This document shows, piece by piece, positions 19,994-30,926 of a stretch of DNA of 49,228 nt. The stretch lies in the NCBI GenBank assembly GCA_037178675.1, contig JAYMGJ010000503.1, positions 1-49,228 on the forward strand, given 5' to 3'. The stretch's first letter is position 1, and every line of letters starts with the position of its first letter. The notes below the pieces were generated by a model. The model did no database searches. It was not told where the DNA came from and was given only the letters and a program-made list of their open reading frames with translations. The position numbers and the translations under genes are program-made. Source of the DNA: Scleroderma bovista (lineage: Eukaryota; Basidiomycota; Agaricomycetes; Boletales; Sclerodermataceae).

Positions 19994-20935
19994 GTCGTGC
20001 TCTTTCCCTCCACTTTAGTGCTCCTACACTCAGAGGCTTCATGGTTGAAACGACCACAGGTGGTACACTTGGGTTTCCCTTTGAAGAAACATTCCTTAGC
20101 CAAGTGGTTGTCTCGCCCACAAATATGGCAGGCTTTCTTCGGCTTTTCCTTATCTACAGCCTTTCGTTTCTTTGTGGCTCGCTTCGAGGATTGGGCTGCC
20201 AACGCAGTCTCCATCCCCATCAGCAGCTTTCCTCCTGTTATATTCATCGCGAATAATCGCAATGAATTGCTGAGACGTCAAGACTTTGTCTCCAGTCTGG
20301 GACCCGAGATAAGATGTCGTGAACGGATCCCACAATGCCGGTAAGGACAACACCAATATATTAGTGAAGTCCCCATCAGGTACTCGTGATCCCATCTGAT
20401 GGAGTTGGGCCTGTATAGATTGCATCTTGGTCAGGTGGGCGACAATGTCGTCTCCATCCTTGGCCCGTGCTTGGTACAAGGTGCGTCTCAATGTGGTGAT
20501 GCTCTGTTGACCTCGGTGTTCATGAACTGATTTAAGGTTCTCCCACATCTGCTTCACAGTTGCCGCTTGTGATATATGCACAAATTGCGGCGCCAAAAGA
20601 TTGTTGGAGATAAGTACATGCATGACATCCTCAGCTGTGTCCCAAATGGATCGCCAGTCGTCGTCTAAATCTGGCGCGACTTCTGGACCTTCACAGTGTT
20701 TCCACACTTGGTTTAGTTTCAGCATTGGTGAGATCTGACCTTTCCATGCTACCCAGTTTTCGTCGTTCAGTGGTTCAGGCATTTTAAAGGAAGATATCGC
20801 GCCGAGGAATCGTTTGTCCATATAGGGACCTATTGGTGCTCCCGCGCCATCTAATGGTCCCCCTCCGATATTGAATCCAGGAGGTCCTCCTTCACCTCCA
20901 TTGTTCATATCTCCGTAAGCGGCCAAGGCATCCAT
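19994..20935 (-). pseudogene. gag: Ty1/Copia gag (UBN2-type) with two CCHC knuckles, truncated and frameshifted
   Basis: From the ATG at 20935 (MDALAAYGDMNNGGEGGP) the frame encodes a UBN2-type Copia gag: MPEPLNDENWVAWKGQISPM, LLAPQFVHISQAATVKQMWE, then TLRRTLYQARAKDGDDI and MQSIQAQLHQMGSRVPDGDF. Near 20215-20235 the frame shifts by one base (RRKAADGDGD in one frame, METALAAQSSKRATKKRK in the next). Two zinc knuckles follow, CHICGRDNHLAKEC and CTTCGRFNHEASEC. The protein is cut at 19993 by the Gypsy LTR, so protease, integrase and RT are missing from the window. Confidence 0.88.
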
Positions 20936-21019
20936 AGGAGTATGATAGATTTGTTCTTGATAGTGTAGTTAGCGATGTTTCCGTGAACTGTTCTGCTTGC
21001 CTAGCTAGTAAGAGCCGAC

Positions 21020-21037
21020 GGGGCTCATAACCTGATG
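21020..21037 (-). other. Copia primer site matching the initiator tRNA-Met anticodon arm
   Basis: The plus strand reads ggggctcataacctgatg directly beside the LTR. This closely matches the anticodon stem and loop of eukaryotic initiator tRNA-Met (gggctcataaccc), so the element strand would pair with a half-tRNA primer, as in Drosophila copia and several fungal Copia elements. The tRNA comparison is from general knowledge. Confidence 0.65.
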
Positions 21038-21216
21038 TGATTGAGTGCGAGATATATGTCCGTGGGATGCGGCGGAAGCTTAGCTAGACTCAGGACAGAT
21101 GGGAGTATGTGCGAGTGGGAAGACTGATTTTGCTATGGAATCTATGGGGATGGGGTTATCGCGATCAGTGTGATCGTGCCGGCTTGCATCAGCTTGTGGC
21201 TGTGTCAGCCTCAACA
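21038..21216 (-). repeat. Copia 5' LTR, 179 bp
   Basis: Plus strand begins TGATTGAGTGCG and ends GCCTCAACA, giving TG..CA ends. It abuts the half-tRNA primer site on the side facing gag. The partner LTR is absent, because everything downstream of gag was lost at the Gypsy junction. Confidence 0.6.
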
Positions 21217-23076
21217 TAAACCTTGCCTAAAATTTTCACTGAACCTTCTTTGTATCAAAAATAAGCTTTTTACATACCAGGTTTGACTGTAGAAACTGAA
21301 TTGCTCCTGTGATATGTCAAAACTTGGGGTGGCAAAAGTGCTGTTTTGCTGATGCACCCACACACTCATGATGACAACAGCGACAATGGTGATGAGTTCT
21401 GCCACCATCACTACTCCCGACCACCTCCCATCGTCAACCACCACCACTGCACACATGCCACACACACAACGATAGCAATGAGTGTTGAAGTCGCACGTGC
21501 ACCAGGCGTAAACCGTCGACGAAGTGTGCACAAGACTGCGACCCATATTAGTGTAGACTTAGTAATAGTCCTCTTTAGAGTAGATGTTACATGTCACGTG
21601 TCACGCGTCACACTATTTGTTGTATATAAACAGCGTCCACCGCTTATATAATATAACAGCTCTTAACCAGCTACCGCTACCATCTCAGGTTGTGCACTCC
21701 ACCCAACAGGTGAGTTGGAGTAGCAGTTCCTCTACGTATATAGGTATTGCTTCAACAATGAGTACAACCACCACCACCCTCACCTTCATGACGACAATGA
21801 CCACAGTATGCGTGCATGGTGAAGACAAGTACTGTAACCACCTCCACCTCAGTTACTTTCTCCACTTTGCCCCCACCTTTCGGAACAATGTTTGATCACC
21901 TCAATGTAATGACAATGGCGACGGCAGCGACAATGGCCACGCATGCAGCTAGTCCATTACTACTATATATCTCCCTCGCCCACAGATGATGGAGGTTGTG
22001 AGGGAGACATTGGTGGATGTGACCGTGAAAAATAAATGTGCTAACACTAAGTATGCCATAAAAACTAGGTACATGATGAACCTCTTGTCAGGTAGTTACA
22101 TCTACACAAGACAATTAGAGCAGATTCTACTTTCCCAAGAATTAGAAAACAAAATTGCCAAGATGCGACCTGTGGTGAACCTCTTGTCAGGTGATTACAA
22201 ATCCGTTACATCTGCACAAGATAATTAGAGTGGATTTTACTTTCCCAAGCATTAGAAAGCAAAATTATCAAGATGTAGCATGTTGTGATCTTCTCGTCGA
22301 GCAGTTACAACTCCTTTACCTTCACACAAGATAGTTGGAGTGGCTTTTACTTCCCCAAACATTAGACAACCAAACTGTAAAGACTTTGTAGCATACCCAC
22401 CTTCAAAGAAAGCTTTGCCAACAATGGAACACAAAACACATTATGCTAAGGATATCCCACCTAGTTATAATGCAGTCCAACAGCACAGTAATAAACACAG
22501 TTTTTAGGCTTGTTTGGCAGCAAAACAAAGCTATCGCACGATATTTTAGGTTCAGTGATGGGTGAGATCTTGAGAGTCCACATCAAGTACTTCATACATC
22601 CAGGGACCTTTATGATATGGCATCTTTTCCATCCTGCGGTTACATGAGATTCCCCTCCTGTCCATTTATCCAGGTCAATTGGTGCCTCACGATCTCTCAA
22701 TCACTCCGGCAGGGCTTCTTTACCATTGCCCTGTTAGCTTGTCTATAGGTAGTCAAGACGTATCACACCAGAAGGACTTCTGCTCCCCCCCAGGCCCACA
22801 TGCTAGCGCAAGGTTTATGTCCCGAAGCTCCAAGTCCCGGTATCTAAACCACAGCATTCATTACTGAGACGTTGAGGCGGCGACCCATAGTCTCCGGGAG
22901 TGGCTAGAGTTCGGTCCTCGTTTCTTGTGGTTTGTCTAACATACTCCAAGAAATTCCACCATCGCGCTTCAAAGGATGTTATCTGTAACGGTTATCCGAT
23001 CCCTGCCGGACTGTTGCATATCACTGGTAAGCTTCTGAACTAGAGTACGTTAGTTGCTGAAACGCCGTCGTCCAGG
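21217..23076. other. Intergenic; no gene recognised apart from a short tandem repeat
   Basis: The stretch has several short AT-rich and CA-rich tracts (for example accaccaccaccctcacc near 21765) and the three-unit repeat listed separately. No coding frame, TIR or RNA gene is supported. Confidence 0.5.
22081..22395. repeat. Three diverged ~100-110-bp tandem units
   Basis: Units start at cctcttgtcagg (22081 and 22180) and tcttctcgtcga (about 22289). Each contains ttacatctacacaaga-like text, tagagtggattttactttcccaag and attagaaa-caaaatt-tcaagatg. Later units are more diverged and the array fades near 22395. Confidence 0.8.
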
Positions 23077-23341
23077 GTGATTGCAAATGACCCAGATGTC
23101 TTCCCCAATCCAGAAGTCTTCGACTCTCGACAATGGATCGACGCATCCCATGACATCCGGCACGATATTGAGTTCTGCACGTTTGGATTCGGGTGGAGGT
23201 GGGTGTCATAAAGCGTGAGTCTAAAGTCCAACTTGAGCTCATACTAGAGCATGTCCTGGACAACACATAGCTAACCGCTCGATCTTCATCACCACTGCGC
23301 TCATGCTGTGGAGCTTCCGAATTTTGGAGGACCCCTATTGA
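23077..23341 (+). pseudogene. Cytochrome P450 C-terminal fragment (copy A)
   Basis: The fragment reads VIANDPDVFPNPEVFDSRQW, then IEFCTFGFGWR up to 23198. A 49-bp intron at 23199-23247 (gtgggtgtca..actag) splits the Arg codon before ACPGQHIANRSIFITTALML. The joined FGFGWRACPGQ is the haem-binding signature F-G-x-G-x-R-x-C-x-G, with the cysteine ligand present. A TGA at 23339-23341 follows soon after. Only the last ~70 residues of a ~500-residue enzyme remain, with no upstream exons nearby. It is the left end of the block duplicated at 31347. Confidence 0.83.
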
Positions 23342-23987
23342 CAGCTCTGGATTTCCAGACACCGTTTCTGTTCATTTTTCGAACCACATGTGAGTGAGGA
23401 TGTGTTGAGACAACTGTATGCGCCAGATGAAATATTAGGTTACCGCGATGTTTATGTGGCATGCCACTGGTAGCACTGACGACGGCCATTCGCGATGACT
23501 TTCATGTCTGTCCGTTTCAGATATACTCTTGCATTCTGTTGTAGTCCTGTACAGTAGCGTTGCATTTTCTTTTGCTACCCTCAGGTAGGTGATGCGTTCT
23601 GCAGTGCTCGCCAATAACATCATCGGTGTCTGCTGCATATACGACGTTCGTAGGTAACTCCGAACCTCACTTGCGCACCGACTTCTGGCCGAATAGCCTC
23701 AGGTGGCCTGCCCGTAAATTGTAGTCACAAGTACAGTGCCATATGCCCAATGGGATCTCTGTCTTGCATGCTGTCGACTTCAGCGAGGCAAGTTATGGCC
23801 AGTTGGTCACGACATGATATTCTGCACCAAACCCTACGCACATTGGGGGCCATCGTAATGGAATACTTGACAACAAGCGTCACGAAAGCTCCAATGGATT
23901 GCAGAAGATTCAAACCAGACAGTTCAAACATATGATACAATGCTCCGTACCAATCCACCACCATATCGTATTACATACACCACAGAT
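23342..23987. other. Spacer of the duplicated block
   Basis: No gene. Its left part matches 36588-36900 (for example ttcgaaccac-tgtgag, tggcatg-cactggtagca, cgacggccattcgcgatgactttcatg). This shows that the copy B spacer resumes on the far side of the KDZ transposon. Confidence 0.7.
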
Positions 23988-26978
23988 CTATACGATAGTC
24001 AGTGTATCAACTTCGCCTTTCAACACACCAGCAGAGTCTGTGGGACGAGCGATAATATGACAAAACGATGCAACCCTCCGATATTCCTGGTGAGGTAGTT
24101 CCATTAACAGCAGTGCGCTGAACGGCTGTTCGAGCCGTGTGAGCCATTGGTGAGTCGGGGCATCATCAGTATCAACGACAGGATGAAGTAAATTGGGGTG
24201 CCATGGGCGTATCAGGATATATGGGACTCTTTTTGCCATATGTTTAAGTCTTTCCGACAGAGCAATATCAATGGGAGCCAGGCCCACTGCCTGAATTTGG
24301 TGGACGTGAGTCGCGGTACTGGTATCCACCCGAGTCACAGTTATAGCTTTGATGCGGTGGATGATACAAGGAAGAATAAGCCTGAAATTGGCGAATTTGG
24401 CGAGTGGCAGGTTGGAAAGCGCCTCATACATTTTGCGCGCAGATCTGAGAAAGAAAAATTGGCGAATTCCATGTGTGGAAGGTGGTGTTGTGAAGTCTGG
24501 TAGAGACAAAGGAAGAGTATGGTACGGTGTGATGGTGGCAGGGAAGCAGCTGTGAAATACCGATGATTGCCCGACCCAATCCAGGATGGATGTGTCGCCA
24601 GACTTTGAGATCACCTCCGCAAGCAGACGCCCGAGGGCATTCTCCGCGGATTCCCCATATAGGACAGGAATGTGGAGACCGAAGACTCCCAGAAGCGAAT
24701 AGGCCATGTCTTCTGGCCGAGTGGTACAGCGCGTGGATGCCCACTGAAGCCTCGATCGGGCATCATCCACGCCCGGATGGAAATCAATAAGATGTCGCGA
24801 GGTGATGCCCGTCGCCTGTTCCAGTTCGCCAAGTATGGTGCTATCCTCCTTGTGGTTCGAGGAACCATCCCAGTAAAGCGACCAATCTCGAGTGAAGAAC
24901 AACATGGTACGGGGAGCCAATAGTTCTTGAAGGGTCCAGCCACGCTTAAACCACACACTATTGGTCAGCCGGCCCATATCTGAGACATCAGCAAGGTGGA
25001 CCATAGTGAGAGCCGACAGCCGGTACCATGAAAACATGGAGCCTATCGCTTCCTGAAGTTCTGTGCTGCTTTCTTTGTCAATGCAGCATGTATCACTCCA
25101 AGCCCACGAGTATCCATGTTGACCACATGCAAGACAGAAGGACTGCAGCTTCGAGATACCATCAGTGGGATCCAAGTCATAGATGACTCGCCCATCAATG
25201 TTATGCAACAGTGGTTCCAATTTTCCCCACCGATGGGACAGTGTGACATACCGGAAATAGGTAGACACTATTTCACGGATATCAGTGGCTTGGGCGGGGG
25301 CATCCGTCGCTGAGGCCGATGACAGTAGCTGGTTGTATTCTCCGCTCTTCTCAAACTGTGCAATCTGCGAGTCCCTGTCACGTAGCACTCCAGCACGGGT
25401 GTCCAGCAAGCGAGGGGGAAACCCCTTCAGGATGTCGAAAACAATCTCTCTAATCAAGTATCTGAACCGGGAACCAGAAGTTGTGACAGTGGGACGTGCT
25501 GACTGAGTACTCACACCTCGCCCTTTGATTTTCATCTGATGATAATCAAAGAGACTGTTGAAGGACTCTGTATGGTCAGGGTGACCTTGGGGACGTAGCG
25601 CTGATGCCGCTTGTTCGAACTTGATGGCATCGTCCAGATCAGTCGATATGGCTAGTTTGGTGAACCTCTCCGATAGACACCATGCAAGGTCATGCAAATA
25701 TGGCGCACTGGCCGGACTCCCTGATGGACAGACCTTTAACGCTTCCTGATACAGTATAATGGCTTCATCTAAATCAGCAATGGCGCTCTGTTGTCGGAAT
25801 CTGCGCAGAAGGAGAGCGGCGAGAGAGGCGAGAGATATTGCATGATCAGGATGACCAGTGGGGTAGAGCTTCAATGCAGCTCGTGCGATGGCCACAATTG
25901 CATCCACAACTGGGGCAACATCTCCATCATCAAAGTGGTCATTAACATGGATCAGAAGTTTGTGGAGGGAATCTGCATGATCAGGATGTGCCTCTTGAAC
26001 ATCCGATTTGCGGAACCTACTGTGAAGGTCGGTAACAAGGTCATGAAGGTATGTAGCACGGGCAGGATTCCCGGCTTCGCCAGAGGCCAATGCAGAGCTC
26101 CCAAATGAGATGCATTCGTCCAAAACAGCTCCCATGTGATGTCCCTGAACTCGCTTTCGGACCAGAAGAAGCAGCTTGTCAATAGACTCCACGTGATCAC
26201 CATGTCCCTGTGGATAGAGGTCCAATATAGCTCGGCGGAGGGAGATAAGCTCATCCAAGTCTGTTACAGTCTCCAACTTCTCAAATCGGGAGGTAAGACA
26301 GGCCGCCAACCAGTTGAGCGATGTTAGCCGTTCGGAATGACCCGGTGGACGGAGGTCCAATGCTGATCGATGCAGCGAAATCGCCTCATCGAGATCACCA
26401 TTCGCACCGAGTGTGATGGCCTGCTCCAAGTCTGCTATGGTACCCTGTTTGTAGTACCGGTCGCTGAAGCAAAGTGCAAGACTATAAAGTGAGTCCGACC
26501 GCTTGGAATGACCCGGCGGACGGAGGTCCAACACTGATTGATGCAGCGAGGTTGCCTCATCGAGATCACCATTTGCACTGAGTTTCAGGAACCTCTTCCT
26601 CAGGTGATCTGCAAGGTTGGAGAGAGTGGCGACACGCCAAGAGTGGCCTGGGGAATAGAACTCTAACGCAGCTCGACCGAGTGTGATGGCCTGCTCCAAG
26701 TCTGCTATGGTATCCTGTTTGTTGTACCGGCGGCTGAAGCAAAGTGCGAGTCCATGGAGTGAGCATGACCGATCGGAATGACCCGGCGGACGGAGGTCCA
26801 ACGCTGATTGATGCAACGCAATGGCCTCCTCTAAATCCGCAATATCATCTATCTCCAAGAATCTGTCATCCAGGGAATCTGCGAGGTTGTAGAGGGCCAT
26901 GGCCCGACCACTATCTCCTGGGGGATGACGTTCCAATTCTTTCCGCCTTCGGGTGATCTTGTCGTCCAACTCCGTCAT
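23988..26978 (-). CDS. TPR-HET protein, copy A (intact frame)
   Basis: 996 codons from ATG (MTELDDKITRRRKELERHPP), no introns needed. Residues ~1-480 are tetratricopeptide-like units with the recurring text DLDEAISLHRSALDLRPPGH and LAxCFSDRY. Residues ~574-690 form a HET domain: YFRYVTLSHRWGKLEPLL, then WAWSDTCCIDKESSTELQEA, MFSWYRLSALTMVHLADVSD and FKRGWTLQELLAPRTMLFF, all core HET motifs. A C-terminal extension of ~300 residues follows. HET domains trigger cell death in fungal non-self recognition; TPRs act as the sensing or assembly platform. One repeat pair is shortened by a 105-bp in-frame deletion (AITLGANGDLDEA), so repeat number differs from copy B. A role in incompatibility or defence is inference from domain content. 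Confidence 0.88.
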   Translation of the reverse strand: MTELDDKITRRRKELERHPPGDSGRAMALYNLADSLDDRFLEIDDIADLEEAIALHQSALDLRPPGHSDRSCSLHGLALCFSRRYNKQDTIADLEQAITLGRAALEFYSPGHSWRVATLSNLADHLRKRFLKLSANGDLDEATSLHQSVLDLRPPGHSKRSDSLYSLALCFSDRYYKQGTIADLEQAITLGANGDLDEAISLHRSALDLRPPGHSERLTSLNWLAACLTSRFEKLETVTDLDELISLRRAILDLYPQGHGDHVESIDKLLLLVRKRVQGHHMGAVLDECISFGSSALASGEAGNPARATYLHDLVTDLHSRFRKSDVQEAHPDHADSLHKLLIHVNDHFDDGDVAPVVDAIVAIARAALKLYPTGHPDHAISLASLAALLLRRFRQQSAIADLDEAIILYQEALKVCPSGSPASAPYLHDLAWCLSERFTKLAISTDLDDAIKFEQAASALRPQGHPDHTESFNSLFDYHQMKIKGRGVSTQSARPTVTTSGSRFRYLIREIVFDILKGFPPRLLDTRAGVLRDRDSQIAQFEKSGEYNQLLSSASATDAPAQATDIREIVSTYFRYVTLSHRWGKLEPLLHNIDGRVIYDLDPTDGISKLQSFCLACGQHGYSWAWSDTCCIDKESSTELQEAIGSMFSWYRLSALTMVHLADVSDMGRLTNSVWFKRGWTLQELLAPRTMLFFTRDWSLYWDGSSNHKEDSTILGELEQATGITSRHLIDFHPGVDDARSRLQWASTRCTTRPEDMAYSLLGVFGLHIPVLYGESAENALGRLLAEVISKSGDTSILDWVGQSSVFHSCFPATITPYHTLPLSLPDFTTPPSTHGIRQFFFLRSARKMYEALSNLPLAKFANFRLILPCIIHRIKAITVTRVDTSTATHVHQIQAVGLAPIDIALSERLKHMAKRVPYILIRPWHPNLLHPVVDTDDAPTHQWLTRLEQPFSALLLMELPHQEYRRVASFCHIIARPTDSAGVLKGEVDTLTIV

Positions 26979-27667
26979 CGTTCGTTCTCCTATTGTACAC
27001 GAGGTGGAGGGTCACCGAAATTCACGGAGGTCTGGTCTTTTGGGACACTAAGGTGAGATATTTGAAAGAGGAGTCTAAAATGAACTCACCAAAGGTTCCC
27101 TTCGTGAAACAATAGGACAATGGTTGGTTGGATGAGGAGGAGGTGAGCCTTCGTTCAGGTCAGCTAGAACCTTAACAGAGAGAGTGGACCATACGAATAG
27201 GCCGAAGACCTGAGATGGGATTCGTGATATGTAATTAAATGCAAGCCCTCAAGTACGGCAAGGGAGGAAAGGGTACGAGACGGACTTCGCACCGGTTGGA
27301 CAAGTAATTCAAGGTAGCGTCTGGAGACGAGAGCAATGAGCACGATGGGGAAATGGATGGGTGGTGCACACGAATGCGTGGGACCATCCACAGCATGTTG
27401 GGCCTTGGCAGCGGTGTGGGCTACTTGCATGTGATCAGTGGAATCGCTACGGGGTATCATCGTGTAGTCTATGTTTTCCGCCAAGCTATATCCCTGCAGA
27501 CTGCATCAGGCAGCCTCGCCTCGATTCCCCTCGAAGCCAGGGGGAGCAGATGAAGACAAGTCCATAGATGAGAGTCATGCTCCGTCTAGACGCGTACACA
27601 TCACCAAACATTCATGTTGTTTCATTCCCTCGATGCTCCTGATCCATTTGTCGCACCGAGCTGCTCG
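26979..27667. other. Shared upstream region of the TPR-HET gene
   Basis: This spacer has a diverged counterpart at 40800-41463. The first ~170 bp (to about 27150) are the most alike, including gaaattcacgga and aggtgagatatttgaaagagga. It probably contains the minus-strand promoter of the TPR-HET gene; no specific box is called. Confidence 0.6.
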
Positions 27668-27990
27668 ATGAGAGTTCACATCAAGCACTAGATCGCCGTC
27701 GCCCAATTGCGCTGGATCACTGGCAACAACGACTCTGATGACGAGGGCGACGTATGTTGGATCTGTCGGGTGCCGTCCGAGGGTTACTCGCCATGATGCA
27801 CCGTGTAAGATGGATTTGGGGTCGATTGTCCTCTGAGTACGTGCTCGTTTCCTTGCACCGTAAATCGTGTCTCACCGTGCTTTTTCAGTCTGGAGAGAGT
27901 GCAGCCACATCTTTCATATGCATTGTCTACTCGGGCACTGCTGCGTCCAAATAGCAATGTCCGATGGGGCCATGAAGTATGTTTGTCTGT
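27668..27990 (+). pseudogene. APC11: APC11 (anaphase-promoting complex RING subunit) pseudogene, copy A
   Basis: Exon 1 (27668-27836) begins MRVHIKH and carries RWITGNNDSDDEGDVCWICR, the start of the APC11 RING-H2 domain, and ends VDCPL. A 52-bp intron (27837-27888, gtacgt..tttcag) splits an Ile codon. Exon 2 reads WRECSHIFHMHCLL, the H-x2-H-x2-C... heart of the APC11 RING, before the frame is lost. Stops: TAG at 27689-27691 where copy B keeps Trp, then two stops shared with copy B in the middle of exon 1. A short deletion follows HCLL and further stops lie beyond. A functional APC11 of ~85-110 residues would bind the APC2 cullin and E2 enzymes; this copy cannot. Confidence 0.8.
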
Positions 27991-28771
27991 CCCCCCCCTC
28001 ATGCCAGGGTTATGGATACACCAGACTGATATGCGCTTCCTACAGTCACCGCGGAGCGAAAGTCAGCAACGTCAACAGCAGACGTAGTTGACGCTCAACC
28101 TCTGTGTACATATCGCTCTCAGACTCTGGGCCTGTATGCCACGTTCTACTATTCCGCATCCAAACACGTTCCTTGTATCGTCGTATACATGGATATGCAT
28201 GATATATCTATTCCTGTTGCAACACTTGTCTTGGTGAGAGGCATCCTTTAGTACTGATGTCGATAACACTTGCACTGCAACTTCAATTCTCGAGCCCAGT
28301 AACATGCAAAGTGACTTGAAGTAAAAGATCACCTGAACAGTGAATATATGCATGCATAGTAGCGATTCACAGAACTTCCCGCCATGTAGCTAGCCCAAAC
28401 CAAGGCTCACATTGAAAGTTTCTAATGTACACTTGAAGCAATCGTCACTAAATCAACAAGACTGAGTAGTAATTCTCTTGAATTCTTGATAGCGCACTGT
28501 AATAAATAATAATCTGGGGGGTGTAGACGTACAAGCACACGTACAGAGAAAAAGTGTCTAGGTTGACCTAGGTGTAAAAACAGAGATGCGCATGCAGCAG
28601 CAGCAGCAGCAGAGTAAAAAAGTGATTACATATCTACTGTATATTGAAACACGATCGAGATGGGGCAGAAGGGCAGAAGGGCAGAAACCAAACTTGTCGT
28701 GTCATATCCGTCGTTATTTTATTTTTTTTGAGGGGAAGCCTTCCATCATAAGCGTGAGGCTTTATTAGTGT
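27991..28771. other. Intergenic; 3' side of the PSP1 gene
   Basis: No gene is seen. It contains a (CAG)n run near 28596-28612 and three 8-bp gggcagaa units near 28663-28686, both downstream of the PSP1 stop codon. Confidence 0.5.
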
Positions 28772-30926
28772 TTACTGTTCATAACCACCGGGACCTTGGA
28801 GAGAGACCATCCAAATGCGCGTCTTGTATAACCTATGCGAAAGAATGAGATGAGCGCCGAACGGTAACTGCATTGACGCACCGGAATAATTCTCGCACGA
28901 GCTCTCGGAAGTCGATGCGCTTCTCCGCGACGAAATAAAACGTCAGTTTTCGTCGATCCCTGATGGCGCCCCCCGTTGTCAGCTAACCACTACGGAAAAA
29001 CTGGTATATACGACGCACCATTGATATTCTGCATCTATGACCTCCATTGGTAACTTCTTTTGTCTCACTTTATTCTGACAGAGCTGCAACGCCTTCATCT
29101 CATCTTGCAATTTTGTAACCAGTTGTCTGTCAAGCATCGATAAGCCAACACATGGAACCACGCAAAACCGTACGCACTGCGTATCATGAGGCTGCGCCTT
29201 TCCATATATCATCTTCGGATTAATCTCCTTCTTCGACCCTCCCCCCTGCTGACCACCAGGGCTCAGCGGTCCCCCATCCCCATACGCAACACGCTCCCTC
29301 TGCTCCCGCTCAAACGCTTCCACCTCCTTCAGCGTGATCGTGTCGTTCACAACTGTACCCAGGTCTTTGCCTCGATCCGCCTCCACAATGACGAGGTCGC
29401 CCACCCTGACGTCGAGCGTGAGGTCAGTCAGGTAGAACAGGTCCGTGCGGCCAGCTTTGAACTCGACGGTGTAGAGTGGCCAGGATGCTGGGACAGAGGA
29501 CAGCGGGACGCCCTTGCCGAGATCGTTGAGATTGGGCGTGGGTGCGTCCGAGGTACGGCGCTGCATCTGCTGGGGGTAGTACGGCCCCTGCTGGGGCTGG
29601 ATAGGCCGACCTGTCGTCGGCGAGAGCGGTGACGACAGCCCAGAGCTTTGAGACGTCGAGCGGACGTACGTCGGGGAATCGTTCCCCTGCAAAGGAATGT
29701 ACTGGATACCTTTGCCAGGAATAAACCGTGCGGTGAGAGTCGACTGCTGTTGTTGCTGCTGCGAGCCGTGGCCGTTGTTGCCACCGCTGCGGTATTGGGC
29801 GTCTATCAGCTGCTGCTCGAGCTGGTGACCACTATCGCTGGGAGAGCAGAAGCGCTGCCGGGACGCAAATGATGTGGTACTGGGAATATTGAGGTTAATG
29901 GGCTGATAGGGGGACACACGATCCGGCGAGAGCGGGCTCCGAGACATGGGTGCGTAAATAGGAAGCAAAGACGGCTGGCTGGGGGGATGAGTGGAAGAGG
30001 AAGGACCAGGGCCGTCCTTGGAAAGGCTCAGCGCGCCAAAATCATCCGCAAGATCGTTGTCCGACAGACGAAGGCCGCCGCGGCCATACGTGGATGTGTG
30101 GAAAACGCTGAAGGGCGTGGAATCATCTTGTACATCGTGCCCCGGGGGCGTTGAACCCGACCACGGTGGGTCTGCGTGACTGGACAACACTAACGCTGTG
30201 TCGCCTACTGGTCGTGCCACTGCCGCCGCCGCCATTTTCAGCCTTGGGCGGGTGCATTCCAGCCCAGAGCTCACGGAGCGTCCAGCCACCGTCCAAAAGA
30301 ATCTGGCCGACATCCCTGACAAACGGACTCGGATTCGAAGGATCAATTGGCTGCCTGTTGCTGGAAAAGGTGTTTCTGTTTCCGCTGGAGGAATCATAGT
30401 GATTACTCAGGGGTGATCTGCCTATAGTTCCGAGTGAGCCATACCGGTTGCTGCCAGGGGATTGATGTCACAATAACGAGAATCAGGGATATTGAGCGAG
30501 ATGGAATGAAGGAAGGTTGCCTCTGACCATAGGTTCTGGTTTTGAAACGGGCTCAGGGGACCTCCGGGTTGAGTGGTTGTCGCGAGTGGCTGAACCTGCT
30601 GCGAGTGGGATCCTAGGCAGAGGGACGACTGCCAGCGACCAGGGTGTTGGACAGGATGTGTCGATCATCGTGGGTGTCGGATAGGGCCTCTAACCCATTG
30701 CCTTCGAAAGTGGAAACAAATCGGGAGCCACGAAGAGCAGAAGGGAATGTCTGCTGATTCGAAAAGGAGGAGGATCTGGGGGTTCGGAAGAGGGTAGGCA
30801 GCCTGTGGTCGTGCGGTTATTGGTGTTGAACGAGTGCATTCGGGAGGAAGTAGGGGACCAGGGCGGTGAGCTGTTGGATCCACCTAGGCTGGAAGGAATG
30901 GTATGCTGCTGCGATGGGGAGCTCAA
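28772..30926 (-). CDS. PSP1 C-terminal domain protein; N-terminal frame broken
   Basis: The C-terminal half is clear. PLYTVEFKAGRTDLFYLTD and DLVIVEADRGKDLGTVVND are PSP1-domain motifs. Splicing two introns (28960-29018, 59 bp; 28833-28881, 49 bp) restores YQWDRRKLTFYFVAEKRIDF then LYKTRIWMVSLQGPGGYEQ and a TAA at 28772. A Q-rich stretch lies near 29750. Upstream the protein text must change frame to continue: at ~30140 (VVGFNAPG to HDVQDDSTPF, one base too many in ccccgggg), near 30455, and at least once more between 30780 and 30830 (SSRMHSFNTNNR to LPTLFRTPRSSSFSNQQ). The 5' end, placed at ~30926, is uncertain. PSP1-domain proteins are linked to translation and RNA-granule functions. Either the N-terminal half is decaying or the assembly has single-base errors here. 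Confidence 0.68.

Noticed and set aside
28593..28686. (CAG)n and gggcagaa repeats as a regulatory element of the PSP1 gene
   Set aside because: They lie downstream of the stop codon, are short, and are plain microsatellites.
30150..30397. N-terminal 80 residues in the open frame starting MIPPAETETPF
   Set aside because: The other frame (NHYDSSSGNR...DPSNPSPFVRDVGQI) looks like the conserved PSP1-family text; the long open frame is a shadow upstream of ~30140.
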